Position numbers and translations under genes: made by a program. The notes beneath the pieces are model-generated. The model did not search any database, was not told the origin of the DNA, and saw nothing but the letters and a program-made list of their open reading frames with translations. Source: Polynucleobacter sp. JS-Mosq-20-D10 (GTDB lineage Bacteria; Pseudomonadota; Gammaproteobacteria; Burkholderiales; Burkholderiaceae). From it: 64,000 nucleotides of DNA. Position 1 is the stretch's first letter, and each line of letters starts with the position of its first letter. The stretch lies in the NCBI RefSeq assembly GCF_018687755.1, contig NZ_CP061305.1:1053099-1117098 (forward strand), read 5' to 3'. Shown in pieces: positions 17,417 to 26,495 of the stretch.

Positions 17417-18004
17417 ATGGCAGTAACCCTGGTTGTTTATTTGCATGGCTTTCGGTCATCACCAAACTCAACCAAGGCAGTAATGACTGGAGAGGCGGTG
17501 AGGGCGCTTTCATCGGGCGACTATTCTTATGAGTGGTATTGCCCTCAACTGCTTGCATCTCCAGAAGAGAGCCTGGAGATGGTGGTCAACCATATCGATC
17601 AAGCCAAATTTGACCGCTTGGTTATCGTCGGATCCTCCTTGGGCGGTTTTTATACCAACTATCTTGTCGAAAAATATCAATGCAAAGGCATTGCCCTTAA
17701 TCCTGCCGTATATGCCGCTAGAGAATTAGAGCCCCATGTTGGCATGATGACTGCCTATGACAGCGAAGAGCCATTTGATTTTAAGGCTAAGTACATCGAT
17801 GAATTACATGCCTTACAGATAGATTCAATTACTAATCCAGAGCGTTATTTTTTAATTGCCGCAAAAGGGGATGAGCTTTTAGATTGGAAAGAAATGGCGG
17901 CTTTTTATCCTGGCGCCAAACAACTTATCCTCGAAGGTAGCGATCATGGAATTTCTGATTACGCTAATCACCTGCCAGTAGTAATTGACTTTATCAAGCA
18001 TTAA
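17417..18004 (+). CDS. YqiA-type esterase (UPF0227)
   Basis: 195-residue single-domain alpha/beta hydrolase without a signal peptide. The motifs are YLHGFRSSPNSTKA (residues 8-21), the nucleophile elbow GSSLGGFY near residue 73, and the histidine in GSDHGISDYANHL near residue 179. YqiA proteins hydrolyse short acyl esters, but their natural substrate is unknown. A GAGGAAG ribosome site is present. It is 10 bp after glxR, so it may ride on the gcl transcript, but its function does not obviously belong to glyoxylate metabolism. Confidence 0.82.
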   Translation: MAVTLVVYLHGFRSSPNSTKAVMTGEAVRALSSGDYSYEWYCPQLLASPEESLEMVVNHIDQAKFDRLVIVGSSLGGFYTNYLVEKYQCKGIALNPAVYAARELEPHVGMMTAYDSEEPFDFKAKYIDELHALQIDSITNPERYFLIAAKGDELLDWKEMAAFYPGAKQLILEGSDHGISDYANHLPVVIDFIKH

Positions 18005-18013
18005 ACTCTTTTG

Positions 18014-19015
18014 ATGGATGCAATCGGCAATCGATTTCAATTTGTGCCAAAAAAATCCTTGTGGATTCTGGCTGCTGCAATTTTTCTATCCCTTTTGGGG
18101 CACCTGATTTTATTTTTTGGGATTCCATTCTTCTCTTTTGGTAGTGCGCCCCCCATTGCCGAGGATCTCATCATCAAAACAGAGCTGCGGGTAGAACCGC
18201 CAAAAAAAATCCAGATGACTTCGGCGCCAAAGAAAAAAACATTGCCCAAGCAAACTAACTCCGTATCAGCGGACCCTTTATCAGATCAGGGAAAAGGGGA
18301 GCAGGGTGCATTTGGCAATCAATCTGGGCAGGCATTTCGCCTTCCTGAGTCTGGTACATATTATTTTGATGCCTATGTCGATGGGCAGCTCTATCAAACT
18401 GCCCAACTGGACTGGATCACTGAGGGCAATAATTACCGCCTGTACATCAACATACCATTCGCGGTTATCGGCCCTTTTGTTTTTGAATCCAAAGGCTCTG
18501 TTGACGCCTATGGCATAGCACCATCCATTTACTGGACCCAGCGGGGTACAAAACCACCGCGCTATTCTCGTTTTGATCGTGATCAGAGTGGGGTAGGGAA
18601 GATGTACTTCTCCGAAAAGCCTGAGTTCACACCGGATCTACTACCGGGCACTCAAGATCGATTTAGCTTACTTTTTCAGCTGGCCTCTTTACTCAATGGC
18701 AGCGACAAGATTGATGAGGCTGGCAGTATCCGAAGTATTCCTGTTGTGGACTACGACACCCTTGAGATGTGGCAATTTAAAAGCTACGGAGAAGTAGCGT
18801 CAGATGACATCCCAAGCTTGGGGATGTCAGTAAACCGACATTACGCATTAATGCAGCGGGAGAGCAGTCCATATAAGCGCCAAGTAGATATTTGGCTGGC
18901 CAGGGATCTAGATTGGCTTCCAGGCAGAATGCGCTCTCTAGAGTCCAATGGGCGTATCTTAGAGCTCGTATTTAAGCAAAGGGCGCCCATTGATAAATCT
19001 AAGCTAGTTAACTAA
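18014..19015 (+). CDS. DUF3108 protein, membrane-anchored periplasmic
   Basis: 333 residues from the ATG at 18014 (a TTG immediately precedes it). One N-terminal membrane segment (about residues 15-40, ILAAAIFLSLLGHLILFFG) is followed by a Lys/Pro-rich linker (about 60-85). A DUF3108 domain from about residue 105 is predicted to be a periplasmic beta fold, with FDAYVDGQLYQTAQLDW at its start. Betaproteobacterial homologues often sit near purine or housekeeping genes; the function is unknown. It is 6 bp downstream of yqiA. Confidence 0.75.
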   Translation: MDAIGNRFQFVPKKSLWILAAAIFLSLLGHLILFFGIPFFSFGSAPPIAEDLIIKTELRVEPPKKIQMTSAPKKKTLPKQTNSVSADPLSDQGKGEQGAFGNQSGQAFRLPESGTYYFDAYVDGQLYQTAQLDWITEGNNYRLYINIPFAVIGPFVFESKGSVDAYGIAPSIYWTQRGTKPPRYSRFDRDQSGVGKMYFSEKPEFTPDLLPGTQDRFSLLFQLASLLNGSDKIDEAGSIRSIPVVDYDTLEMWQFKSYGEVASDDIPSLGMSVNRHYALMQRESSPYKRQVDIWLARDLDWLPGRMRSLESNGRILELVFKQRAPIDKSKLVN

Positions 19016-19048
19016 GCCTAGGGTTTGCTAAAACTAAGGGAGGCCAAT

Positions 19049-19588
19049 TTAGAACCCAGATCCTGATCTAGGGTTTTGGTTTGATCTTCCTAATAAAGCG
19101 CCCATCATGGTGTACAGCGCAGCCCCAGACATGGATACGGCAAAGATTCCTGAGAAAGAAATAATAATGGGGAGAATCCGCCAGCGCGCAGTAAGAAGAT
19201 ATTCACCATAGCCAACGGTTGTGTACATCTCACCGGCAAAATACAGGGTTTGAAGGTTGGTTGGGAATACTTGCAATCCCAAGCAAATATAGGCCCAGGC
19301 AATAATTTCAATCAGGTGAATAGCAATAATCAATAAAATTGCAAAGAAATAAGATACAAAGTTGGCTCCATAGACCCGTTTATTTTCGAGTTTTTGGTCA
19401 ATCCAATGAAAAATACCCGCGATTGATAAAACGCTCAAACCATGAAATGTCAGCATCAAACACGTTAGAAATAATAAAACCCAAATATCGCTATCTCCCA
19501 TATCTGCATTTATTTCAGCAAAGAGTGTGCTGAAGCTGGGGAGGGAGTTAAGGCCGGGGAGCTTGTCCAAGAATCCGCTCAAAGTCAT
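19049..19588 (-). CDS. Potassium-channel-like membrane protein
   Basis: 179 residues with about three membrane segments (about 33-57, 80-104 and 140-165). A pore loop with the selectivity-filter sequence TTVGYGEY at about residue 125 matches the K+ channel consensus TVGYG. No cytoplasmic RCK/TrkA-N domain follows, so it is a minimal ion-trans-2 type channel of the inner membrane. It is a lone gene with its own upstream interval of 76 bp. K+ selectivity is inferred from the filter alone. Confidence 0.75.
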   Translation of the reverse strand: MTLSGFLDKLPGLNSLPSFSTLFAEINADMGDSDIWVLLFLTCLMLTFHGLSVLSIAGIFHWIDQKLENKRVYGANFVSYFFAILLIIAIHLIEIIAWAYICLGLQVFPTNLQTLYFAGEMYTTVGYGEYLLTARWRILPIIISFSGIFAVSMSGAALYTMMGALLGRSNQNPRSGSGF

Positions 19589-19664
19589 TGATGTTATCCG
19601 TTAAATCCAGTTACATTTCTTATTTGACATAATAATGATTATACGCAGTAAGTAGATGTGATAC

Positions 19665-20366
19665 TTATGAAGGAAAATTCTTAGGGCCGCCTGGATACGG
19701 CTGGTTATAGAGCTTTAACCAACGTGACATTAAGCCATCACGAATATTATCCTTGCCGAATAATTGAGCAACGTCTATAGCCGTATATCCCTCATGATTT
19801 CTCATGCGCAAATCTGCGCCGTTATCAAGCAGGTATTTGATTAATTGGTCATTGCCGGAGCCAATAGACATCATTAATGGCGTTGTCTCACTTGGACTTA
19901 ATGCATTAACCTGAGCACCATGAGCCATTAAGAATTGAGCTATTTCTAAATGGCCATTGGTGGCTGCATAGTGAATTGGGGCCCAGCCTAGCTTATTTAC
20001 GGAGGCTTTCTTTTCAACAACCAAAGTCTTCACTAAGGCCAATTGACCATCAAAAGCAGCCATCATGAGTGCATTTTCACCGCTTTTATTGGCTAAATTG
20101 ACGTTTGTAGCAGGATTAGCAAGCAATAAGTCCGTGACCTTGAAAGATTTATCCCGAATAGCAACGATTAGCATGGGATTGCCTCTCGGGTCCAGCGCAT
20201 TTGGGCTAACACCTGCTTTTATTAAGGATTGCACCTCTGAGACATCATCGAACTTCGCTGCTTTGGTGAAATCCGCAATCTGATCTGCAGTCTGTGCAAT
20301 TACCAAGCTAGAAAAGCATAATAAATAGGCATGTAAAAGATGGTTAAATTTAAATAAACTTATCAT
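19665..20366 (-). CDS. Secreted ankyrin-repeat protein
   Basis: 233 residues. The signal peptide is residues 1-24 (ending VIAQT). About five ankyrin repeats then run from residue ~36 to ~200, with the consensus form visible in GWAPIHYAATNGHLEIAQFL and GDNQL/TPLMMSIGSGN. Repeats of this kind bind other proteins; the partner is unknown. The start overlaps the stop of the TatD gene (ATGA), so the two are translationally coupled. The same order occurs in many Burkholderiales downstream of holB-tatD. Confidence 0.8.
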   Translation of the reverse strand: MISLFKFNHLLHAYLLCFSSLVIAQTADQIADFTKAAKFDDVSEVQSLIKAGVSPNALDPRGNPMLIVAIRDKSFKVTDLLLANPATNVNLANKSGENALMMAAFDGQLALVKTLVVEKKASVNKLGWAPIHYAATNGHLEIAQFLMAHGAQVNALSPSETTPLMMSIGSGNDQLIKYLLDNGADLRMRNHEGYTAIDVAQLFGKDNIRDGLMSRWLKLYNQPYPGGPKNFPS

Positions 20367-21151
20367 GAAAATGCACTATTTATTTGAAAACATTGGAAAA
20401 AATTACTTGATGTCTGTTCTGCCAGCAATTCAATAGAAACACCCTTCAACTCAGCAACAAATTCTCCAACCTTGGATACCCAGGCTGGCTCATTCGTCTT
20501 GCCGCGATAGGGAATTGGGGCTAAATAAGGCGAATCCGTCTCAATAAGCATGCGATCTAGAGGGACTTGCCTGCATGTTTCCTGGAGGTCCTTGGCACTC
20601 TTAAAAGTCACAATGCCAGAAAATGAGATGTAAAAACCCATGTCCATAGCAGCCTTAGCAACTTCAGTTGTTTCTGTAAAGCAATGCATAACTCCTCCAA
20701 TCTGATCAGCGCCCTCTTCTTTGAGGATTCTGAGAGTGTCAACAGAAGAGGCTCGGGTATGGATGATGAGGGGCTTCTTAGCTGCAATAGCAGCGCGTAT
20801 ATGCGTTCTGAAGCGCTCCCTCTGCCATTCCATGGATTCATAGCTACGATCACCCATGCGGTAGTAATCAAGCCCAGTTTCACCAATCGCAATGATTTTG
20901 GAGTGCTTAGCCTCTTCAATCAGGAATTCAAAGCTGGGCTCTAGCGTATCTTCGTAATCAGGATGCACCCCGACTGAAGCATACAAATGAGCATGATCTT
21001 CAGCTAGCTTTCGAACCCTAGGGAAATCAGGAATATCCACCGACACGCACAAGGCATGACTCACCTTACAGGCGACCATATTAGACAAAACCTCAGGTAG
21101 GCGAGTTTGGAATTCTGGGAAATCGAGATGGCAATGTGAGTCTATAAACAT
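20363..21151 (-). CDS. TatD family metal-dependent DNase
   Basis: 262 residues, a two-metal TIM-barrel hydrolase of the cytoplasm. Metal ligands are seen in DSHCHLDFPE (residues 4-13), IGETGLDYYR near 92, IIHTR near 128, MHCFTET near 152 and ETDSPYLAPIPYRG near 203. TatD proteins are 3'-5' exonucleases acting on single-stranded DNA and damaged ends. It is 11 bp downstream of holB and coupled to the ankyrin gene. Confidence 0.93.
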   Translation of the reverse strand: MFIDSHCHLDFPEFQTRLPEVLSNMVACKVSHALCVSVDIPDFPRVRKLAEDHAHLYASVGVHPDYEDTLEPSFEFLIEEAKHSKIIAIGETGLDYYRMGDRSYESMEWQRERFRTHIRAAIAAKKPLIIHTRASSVDTLRILKEEGADQIGGVMHCFTETTEVAKAAMDMGFYISFSGIVTFKSAKDLQETCRQVPLDRMLIETDSPYLAPIPYRGKTNEPAWVSKVGEFVAELKGVSIELLAEQTSSNFFQCFQINSAFS

Positions 21152-21162
21152 GACTCGCTATT

Positions 21163-22308
21163 TTAGTCTTCAAATACCTGCTGGTACTGAGAAAGCAATG
21201 CTTCTACTTGAATACGGGTAGCCAGCGGGTGATTTTCATGGCGACGCGCCTGTATCAGAGACTTCCAGAAACGGAGCAGTTTTGGTAGACGCACCTGTTG
21301 CGCAAGCATCTTGATAGCAGCCTCATGCTTGGGGTAATAGCGAGGCGAACCCATTTGTGCGCAACTTTGTACATCAGAGACCCACCGTTGCATAGTAGCT
21401 AACAAAACTGAATACCGGGCTTTTTGCGTCTTATCAGCAGCATCTAACCAATTGATCCGAGCGCCCTGCGCCATCGCTTGCAATAAATAACGTGAAGCTT
21501 GGATGGCAATCGTAAGCTCATCCTTTTCATCTTTATTATGACGCGCGATCAAGGAATCCAATACTGCATAAGGTGCCCCACCCTGCTCATCATAAATAGC
21601 CTCGACATCGGCATCGCTCGTTTTTAAACCAGGAATCTTGCTCAGTTGGATACGTAACCAATTGAGCCCACTTAATCGATCTGGTCGCGGTGCGGAAAGC
21701 AGGCGACAGCGAGAACGAATGGTTGGTAAGACACGATCAAGGCGATCTGCTAGCAAAATAAAGATCGTATTTTTTGGAGGCTCTTCAAGGGATTTGAGTA
21801 AAGTATTTGCGGAGTCTGATCTGAGCATTTCTAGCGGATAGACCAGAATGACTCTGTTTCCGCCACGGTGAGATCCAATAGATAGCCCTTCAATTGCACT
21901 GCGGGCATCTTCAATAGAAATACTCTTCTTTTCTTTTTTCTCGGGCGCATCACCATCACCATCAGCTTGACTGGCCTTGGATTTTTTTGGGGATTCAGCG
22001 TCTGAATCAAAATCACCCTGCGGCAAAAGTTTGCGATGCGTTTCTGGCACTAGCGCAATAAAGTCAGGGTGGTTGCCAGAGTCAAACCACCGACAGGCTT
22101 CGCATTGATTGCAAGGCTTGATAGCCGCGGCCGTCTCGCATAACAGCGCTTTAGCCAATTCAATAGAAAACTCAAACTTACCAATACCGGACTGACCATG
22201 AATCAGAACTGCATTAGGAAATGCAGCCAAGCTTATGCTATCCCAGATAGGCTCAAGCCATGGGGCTATCTTCTTAACTGGCTCATTTTGAAAGATCACA
22301 TCACTCAT
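21163..22308 (-). CDS. holB: DNA polymerase III delta' subunit
   Basis: Part of the clamp-loader complex that places the sliding clamp at replication forks. The 381 residues are longer than the usual ~330. The AAA+ domain has the P-loop region HGQSGIGKFEFS near residue 37 (a degenerate form, as expected for delta'), zinc-binding cysteines in CNQCEAC near 65, and LLKSLEEPP near 170. An unusual charged insert (Asp/Ser/Lys-rich, about residues 96-132) sits between the zinc module and the ISIEDARSAIEGL segment. tmk lies directly upstream with no gap. Confidence 0.92.
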   Translation of the reverse strand: MSDVIFQNEPVKKIAPWLEPIWDSISLAAFPNAVLIHGQSGIGKFEFSIELAKALLCETAAAIKPCNQCEACRWFDSGNHPDFIALVPETHRKLLPQGDFDSDAESPKKSKASQADGDGDAPEKKEKKSISIEDARSAIEGLSIGSHRGGNRVILVYPLEMLRSDSANTLLKSLEEPPKNTIFILLADRLDRVLPTIRSRCRLLSAPRPDRLSGLNWLRIQLSKIPGLKTSDADVEAIYDEQGGAPYAVLDSLIARHNKDEKDELTIAIQASRYLLQAMAQGARINWLDAADKTQKARYSVLLATMQRWVSDVQSCAQMGSPRYYPKHEAAIKMLAQQVRLPKLLRFWKSLIQARRHENHPLATRIQVEALLSQYQQVFED

Positions 22309-22947
22309 TTAGAGTTTCATCTGTAATGACTTGAGCTCATGCCAAATAGCCTCTGGTGTTTGGGTGGCATCCACTAGATAAAAACGATTTGGATCTGCCT
22401 TTACTCTACGCAGATACTCTTGACGAACCTTTTCAAAAAAATCCAGGTCCATCTTTTCAAATTTATCAGGCGCCCTTACCTTTGATCTCCTAGCCTCGGC
22501 AACTGAGCCAGGTAAATCAAAAAGGAAGGTTAAATGAGGTTGGAGCAATGAACCATCGGGGCGAGCCTGAACCCATTTCTCCAAATCATTTAACTTTGAC
22601 AAGCTTAAACCGCGACCACCACCTTGATAAGCAAAACTGGCATCCGTGAAGCGATCAGATATCACAATCTTTCCCGCTTTCAATGCTGGTTCTATAACTT
22701 GTGCAATATGTTCTCGACGAGCAGCAAACATCAGCAATGCCTCAGTTTCTAAATTCATGGGCACTTCAAGCAATAAGGCGCGGAGTTGTTCGCCCAATTG
22801 AGTGCCGCCTGGCTCTCTAGTTATCACAACATCGCGATCAGGGTGACGCTGTTTAATCAAGCTACTGAAAGATTCTATGTGCGTACTTTTACCTGCGCCA
22901 TCGATACCTTCAAAGCTGATGAAATAACCTGGAAATTGAGCTGTCAT
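22309..22947 (-). CDS. tmk: Thymidylate kinase
   Basis: Phosphorylates dTMP to dTDP. The 212-residue length is normal. The P-loop FEGIDGAGKSTH is at residues 12-23, the DR-type motif TREPGGTQLGEQLR near residue 43, and SDRFTDASFAYQGGGRG near residue 98. It forms the conserved mltG-tmk-holB run, with stops and starts touching. All three serve DNA replication or the cell wall during growth. Confidence 0.97.
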   Translation of the reverse strand: MTAQFPGYFISFEGIDGAGKSTHIESFSSLIKQRHPDRDVVITREPGGTQLGEQLRALLLEVPMNLETEALLMFAARREHIAQVIEPALKAGKIVISDRFTDASFAYQGGGRGLSLSKLNDLEKWVQARPDGSLLQPHLTFLFDLPGSVAEARRSKVRAPDKFEKMDLDFFEKVRQEYLRRVKADPNRFYLVDATQTPEAIWHELKSLQMKL

Positions 22948-22955
22948 AACGATTA

Positions 22956-24056
22956 CTATGGCTTTGATTGATTGGAAGAATTGCGTTTACGTTGAAACTG
23001 ATCAACCGCGCTTTCATGCTCTTTTAAGGTTTTGGAGAAATGGCTAGTGCCATCACCACGCGCCACAAAATAGACCGCATCACTTTTAGCCGGTTGAATC
23101 ACAGCGAGGAGCGATTCCTTGCTGGGCATAGCTATTGGTGTTGGTGGCAGACCCTTGTGCATATAAGTATTGTAGGGACTGTCCTTACGCAAATCCGTTT
23201 TTCGAAGATTGCCATCAAATTTAGGGCCAATTCCGTAAATTACGGTTGGATCGGTCTGTAAGGGCATATTTAAATTGAGGCGATTCACGAAAACTGCTGA
23301 GACCAGTGACCTATCGCTTGAGCGACCTGTCTCCTTTTCCACAATAGAAGCCAAAATGAGCAAGTCGTAGGGCGTTTTTAAGGGTGTGGCTGAGTCCCTT
23401 TGATCCCAAGCAGCGGTTAGCTGCTTTTGCATGGCCTTTGAGGCTCTTCTATAGATTGAAGTATCCGAATCATCTGGATCAAAAATATAGGTATCCGGAT
23501 AAAAAAGCCCTTCATCGCCCGGGTAAGAAAGCCCAATGGTCATTAACAGCTCTTTAGAACTCATGTCTTTAGTCTGATGGATTAGAGCTGGATGTTTATC
23601 AATCAGGCTTCTAAGTTGCCATATGGTCATACCGGGAATGATGGCTATAGTCTCTCGAACTCGATCACCACGAGCAATTTGTAGCAAGATATTTCCCAAG
23701 CTAGCACGGGGAGCCAGTAAATAGGTTCCGGGTTTTAACTTAGAACCAACAAAAACTGCTCTTGCTGCAACTTGAAAAGTGATTGCATTTGTAGATATGC
23801 CCTGCTCTGATAACTGACCTGCAATTGCAGACAGCCCAGATTGAGGAGTTATTTTGATCTTATAGGCAGATCCCTTATCAACATTTGATGTGGCTGGCAC
23901 AACCGGTAATAAAAAGATGGCACCGTACAAGAGAAGTGGCAAGGAAATGAAGATCAGGGAATAAGACTTCCATCCGCCAATTGAAGGTTTAATAAAAAGA
24001 CTTTTCTGAAATTTTCTGCTCATCAAGCTATGATAAAAGCTCATGACCTTCAGCAC
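22956..24056 (-). CDS. mltG: Endolytic murein transglycosylase MltG
   Basis: 366 residues of the YceG family, an inner-membrane enzyme that cleaves nascent peptidoglycan and limits strand length. A membrane anchor spans residues 33-52, and a LysM-like region follows. The catalytic domain carries the active-site glutamate in LASIVEKETGRSSDRSLVSA near residue 238, and the DPTVIYGIG motif follows. The start is GTG at 24054-24056, chosen because GGAG sits 7 bases upstream; internal ATGs lack a site. Only 14 bp separate it from the divergent ygfZ start. Confidence 0.94.
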   Translation of the reverse strand: MLKVMSFYHSLMSRKFQKSLFIKPSIGGWKSYSLIFISLPLLLYGAIFLLPVVPATSNVDKGSAYKIKITPQSGLSAIAGQLSEQGISTNAITFQVAARAVFVGSKLKPGTYLLAPRASLGNILLQIARGDRVRETIAIIPGMTIWQLRSLIDKHPALIHQTKDMSSKELLMTIGLSYPGDEGLFYPDTYIFDPDDSDTSIYRRASKAMQKQLTAAWDQRDSATPLKTPYDLLILASIVEKETGRSSDRSLVSAVFVNRLNLNMPLQTDPTVIYGIGPKFDGNLRKTDLRKDSPYNTYMHKGLPPTPIAMPSKESLLAVIQPAKSDAVYFVARGDGTSHFSKTLKEHESAVDQFQRKRNSSNQSKP

Positions 24057-24070
24057 AGAAAAACTCCACG

Positions 24071-25051
24071 ATGCCTCCTTTTAGCCTAAACCATGGATTT
24101 ACCTCCCTGACCCATTGGGGCTTGATCTTGGTCGAGGGGCCTGACGCCGCAGCCCTGCTTCAAAGTCAATTAAGCAACTCCGTAGTTAGTCTCAAGCGCA
24201 CCATGCTGGGTCATATTGCACGCGGCTCCGATTCTGTTCGATTAGTTGGATATTGCAGTCCCAAAGGACGCCTTCTCTCTAGTGCTTGGCTTGGCTTGTT
24301 TCCAGAAACCGTTGATTCAGATGACCGTTTTGCCCTATTTGTTTCTAAAGATATTGCAGCAAGTACTGCAAAACGATTGTCGATGTACGTACTGCGCTCA
24401 AAAGTAAAAGTGGTGGATGCCTCGGATGACTGGGAAGTGTTTGGTGCCTATCAAAACGAGGATGCAAGTCAATCCACTAATCCACCCAAAAACTCTATAG
24501 CCTTGGGCATGCCTGACGTACTGGTCCAAGATCAATCTTTTCAGCGCATCCTCATCGCCCAGAAAAAGTTGGGGGCTACTGCGTCATCGGTTGATCAAGC
24601 CTCACTAGATCAGTGGAATTCTTTGGAGGTACTGAGCGCGATCCCCAGAATTGTATTGGCAACTCAGGAGCAATTTGTCCCGCAGATGATTAACTTTGAA
24701 TCCGTTGCTGGTGTAGATTTCAAAAAAGGTTGTTACCCGGGTCAAGAAATTGTTGCTCGTAGCCAATACCGTGGCGCAGTAAAACGTAGACTCCAACTGA
24801 TGCATATCGATAACAATGTATCTGCATTGGCGCTTTCGAAACCCGGTGTGGAATTATTTCAAGCTAGTGATGATAGTCAGCCATGCGGTATGGTAGTGCT
24901 GGCAGCTACCAATGCGGTAGATTCAGATCGCATTGATCTTCAGGTGGAATGCAAGCTAGATGCCTTTGAAATTGGAGCAATTCATCTTGGTGCGAGGGAT
25001 GGGCCGGTCTTAACGCTAGATTCTCTACCTTACCCTTTATTAGAAATTTAA
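24071..25051 (+). CDS. ygfZ: Folate-binding protein YgfZ
   Basis: 326 residues of the GcvT-like YgfZ family, which uses tetrahydrofolate to support repair or assembly of certain Fe-S enzymes. The family signature KKGCYPGQEIVARSQYRG is present near residue 220 with its conserved cysteine. The N-terminal part has LVEGPDAAALLQSQLSN. It diverges from mltG with a 14-bp interval, so its promoter must lie within mltG coding sequence. No good ribosome site is seen. Confidence 0.93.
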   Translation: MPPFSLNHGFTSLTHWGLILVEGPDAAALLQSQLSNSVVSLKRTMLGHIARGSDSVRLVGYCSPKGRLLSSAWLGLFPETVDSDDRFALFVSKDIAASTAKRLSMYVLRSKVKVVDASDDWEVFGAYQNEDASQSTNPPKNSIALGMPDVLVQDQSFQRILIAQKKLGATASSVDQASLDQWNSLEVLSAIPRIVLATQEQFVPQMINFESVAGVDFKKGCYPGQEIVARSQYRGAVKRRLQLMHIDNNVSALALSKPGVELFQASDDSQPCGMVVLAATNAVDSDRIDLQVECKLDAFEIGAIHLGARDGPVLTLDSLPYPLLEI

Positions 25052-25078
25052 TCTGACTCTTACTCCATTCATATCGTT

Positions 25079-25936
25079 ATGTGCTTAATTCTCTTTGCCT
25101 GGAAATCTCACCCAGACTACCCGTTGGTAGTTGCGGCAAACCGTGATGAATTTTATGAGCGCGATACTGATCCTATGGGATGGTGGTCCGAGCACCCACA
25201 CGTATTAGCCGGCAAAGATCGAGCAGATGTATTGGGCAGTCCGGGAACTTGGTTGGGCTTCACGAAGACAGGTCGCTTTGCTGCATTAACGAATGTCAGA
25301 GCGCCTAGCGAAAAAAATCCTGATGCAAGAACTCGTGGTGAACTCAGTCTGCACTATCTTACTGGTCACCATAAACCGCATACTTACATACAAGAAAATG
25401 CAAAACGATTTGAGTTGTACAACGGATTTAATCTACTGATGGCTGATCTCAGTGATCCAGAGAACGCTGAAATGCATTGGGTAAGCAATCGCCTCCTGAT
25501 GGGTCAGAGTATTCGCCCAAGAAAAGTATTTCCTGAGCAAGCATTGAGTCCTGGAGTCTATGGTCTATCCAACGCGATGCTGGATACACCATGGCCTAAA
25601 GTAAATCACCGGGTTGCGGCGTTTGCTCAAACATTAGCAATGGATAGCGGACAACTTAAAAATGCAGATCACTATCTGCGCTTATTGGCAGATACTCACG
25701 AAGCAAGCCCACAAGAGCTACCAAATACTGGCATTAATCCAGATTGGGAAAAGGCTTTATCCGCTGCATTTATTAAGACTCCAAGCTATGGAACACGCTC
25801 TAGCACCATTTTGCGCGTTCGTAAGGATGGTCAGTTTGAGATGGTAGAAAGACGTTTTGATGCCAATGGAACCATCGGTCACGATGTTGTCACCGGTGAG
25901 CTTACTGCTGCACCGGGATCCAACCTTTCGGTGTAA
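25079..25936 (+). CDS. NRDE family protein (TANGO2-like)
   Basis: 285 residues. The start MCLILFAW has the conserved Cys2, which is the N-terminal nucleophile residue of the Ntn-type fold if Met1 is removed. It is followed by VVAANRDEFYERDT, the NRDE motif that names the family. Further conserved blocks are LGSPGTWLGFTKTGRFAALTN and YGTRSST near the end. Animal TANGO2 has been linked to haem and lipid handling; the bacterial role is unclear. The gene starts 27 bp after ygfZ and may be co-transcribed. Confidence 0.85.
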   Translation: MCLILFAWKSHPDYPLVVAANRDEFYERDTDPMGWWSEHPHVLAGKDRADVLGSPGTWLGFTKTGRFAALTNVRAPSEKNPDARTRGELSLHYLTGHHKPHTYIQENAKRFELYNGFNLLMADLSDPENAEMHWVSNRLLMGQSIRPRKVFPEQALSPGVYGLSNAMLDTPWPKVNHRVAAFAQTLAMDSGQLKNADHYLRLLADTHEASPQELPNTGINPDWEKALSAAFIKTPSYGTRSSTILRVRKDGQFEMVERRFDANGTIGHDVVTGELTAAPGSNLSV

Positions 25937-25954
25937 GCGACCAATCAGCGTGAA

Positions 25955-26440
25955 TTATTTCTGCTGACGGGAGTCCTCATTAATAACGCGTTCGCCATTC
26001 GCATTTTTGCTTGCCAGTCGCTTTATAAACTGAAACGTCCCGGTTGACATACAGCAGATCTCACCTTGATCGTTGAAGAGCTTGGCCTCGCAAAAAGCCA
26101 TCGTTGCAGTACGACGCACTGTATCGGCTTTTACACGCAAGATGCCGTTAGCAGCCTGCATGAAGTTATTTTTCATCTCAACGGTAACAACACTGCGATC
26201 ACCAGGATCACTTGAGCGAGCAGCCACGGCCATAGCCACATCCATCAGGGTGAGCAAAACGCCACCATGAGCCACATCCCAAGTATTGGTATGTTCGGGC
26301 TTGAGAGCTAGGAGTATTTCGCCTTTACCCATTTCAGCAGTAATTAGCCTCACCCCTAAAAGCTTCAAAAAAGGAACATTAAGCTCTTCACCTAGGTTGG
26401 CAAGTTGAGTTTCTGCATTCAGTTGTACTTTATTTGTCAT
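25955..26440 (-). CDS. PaaI/YdiI family hotdog thioesterase
   Basis: 161 residues with the hotdog-fold thioesterase pattern: NTWDVAHGGVLLTLMDVAMAVAAR near residue 53, in which the HGGV turn and the downstream acidic residue (D) form the active site, and VTVEMKNNFMQAANG near residue 85. Likely cleaves acyl-CoA or aryl-CoA thioesters; the substrate is unknown. It is convergent with the NRDE gene and divergent from selO. Confidence 0.83.
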   Translation of the reverse strand: MTNKVQLNAETQLANLGEELNVPFLKLLGVRLITAEMGKGEILLALKPEHTNTWDVAHGGVLLTLMDVAMAVAARSSDPGDRSVVTVEMKNNFMQAANGILRVKADTVRRTATMAFCEAKLFNDQGEICCMSTGTFQFIKRLASKNANGERVINEDSRQQK

Positions 26441-26495
26441 AGTGTCATTCTAGAGGCTTCTGCGACGCTTGTGAATTACCCATAGAATACAAAAT

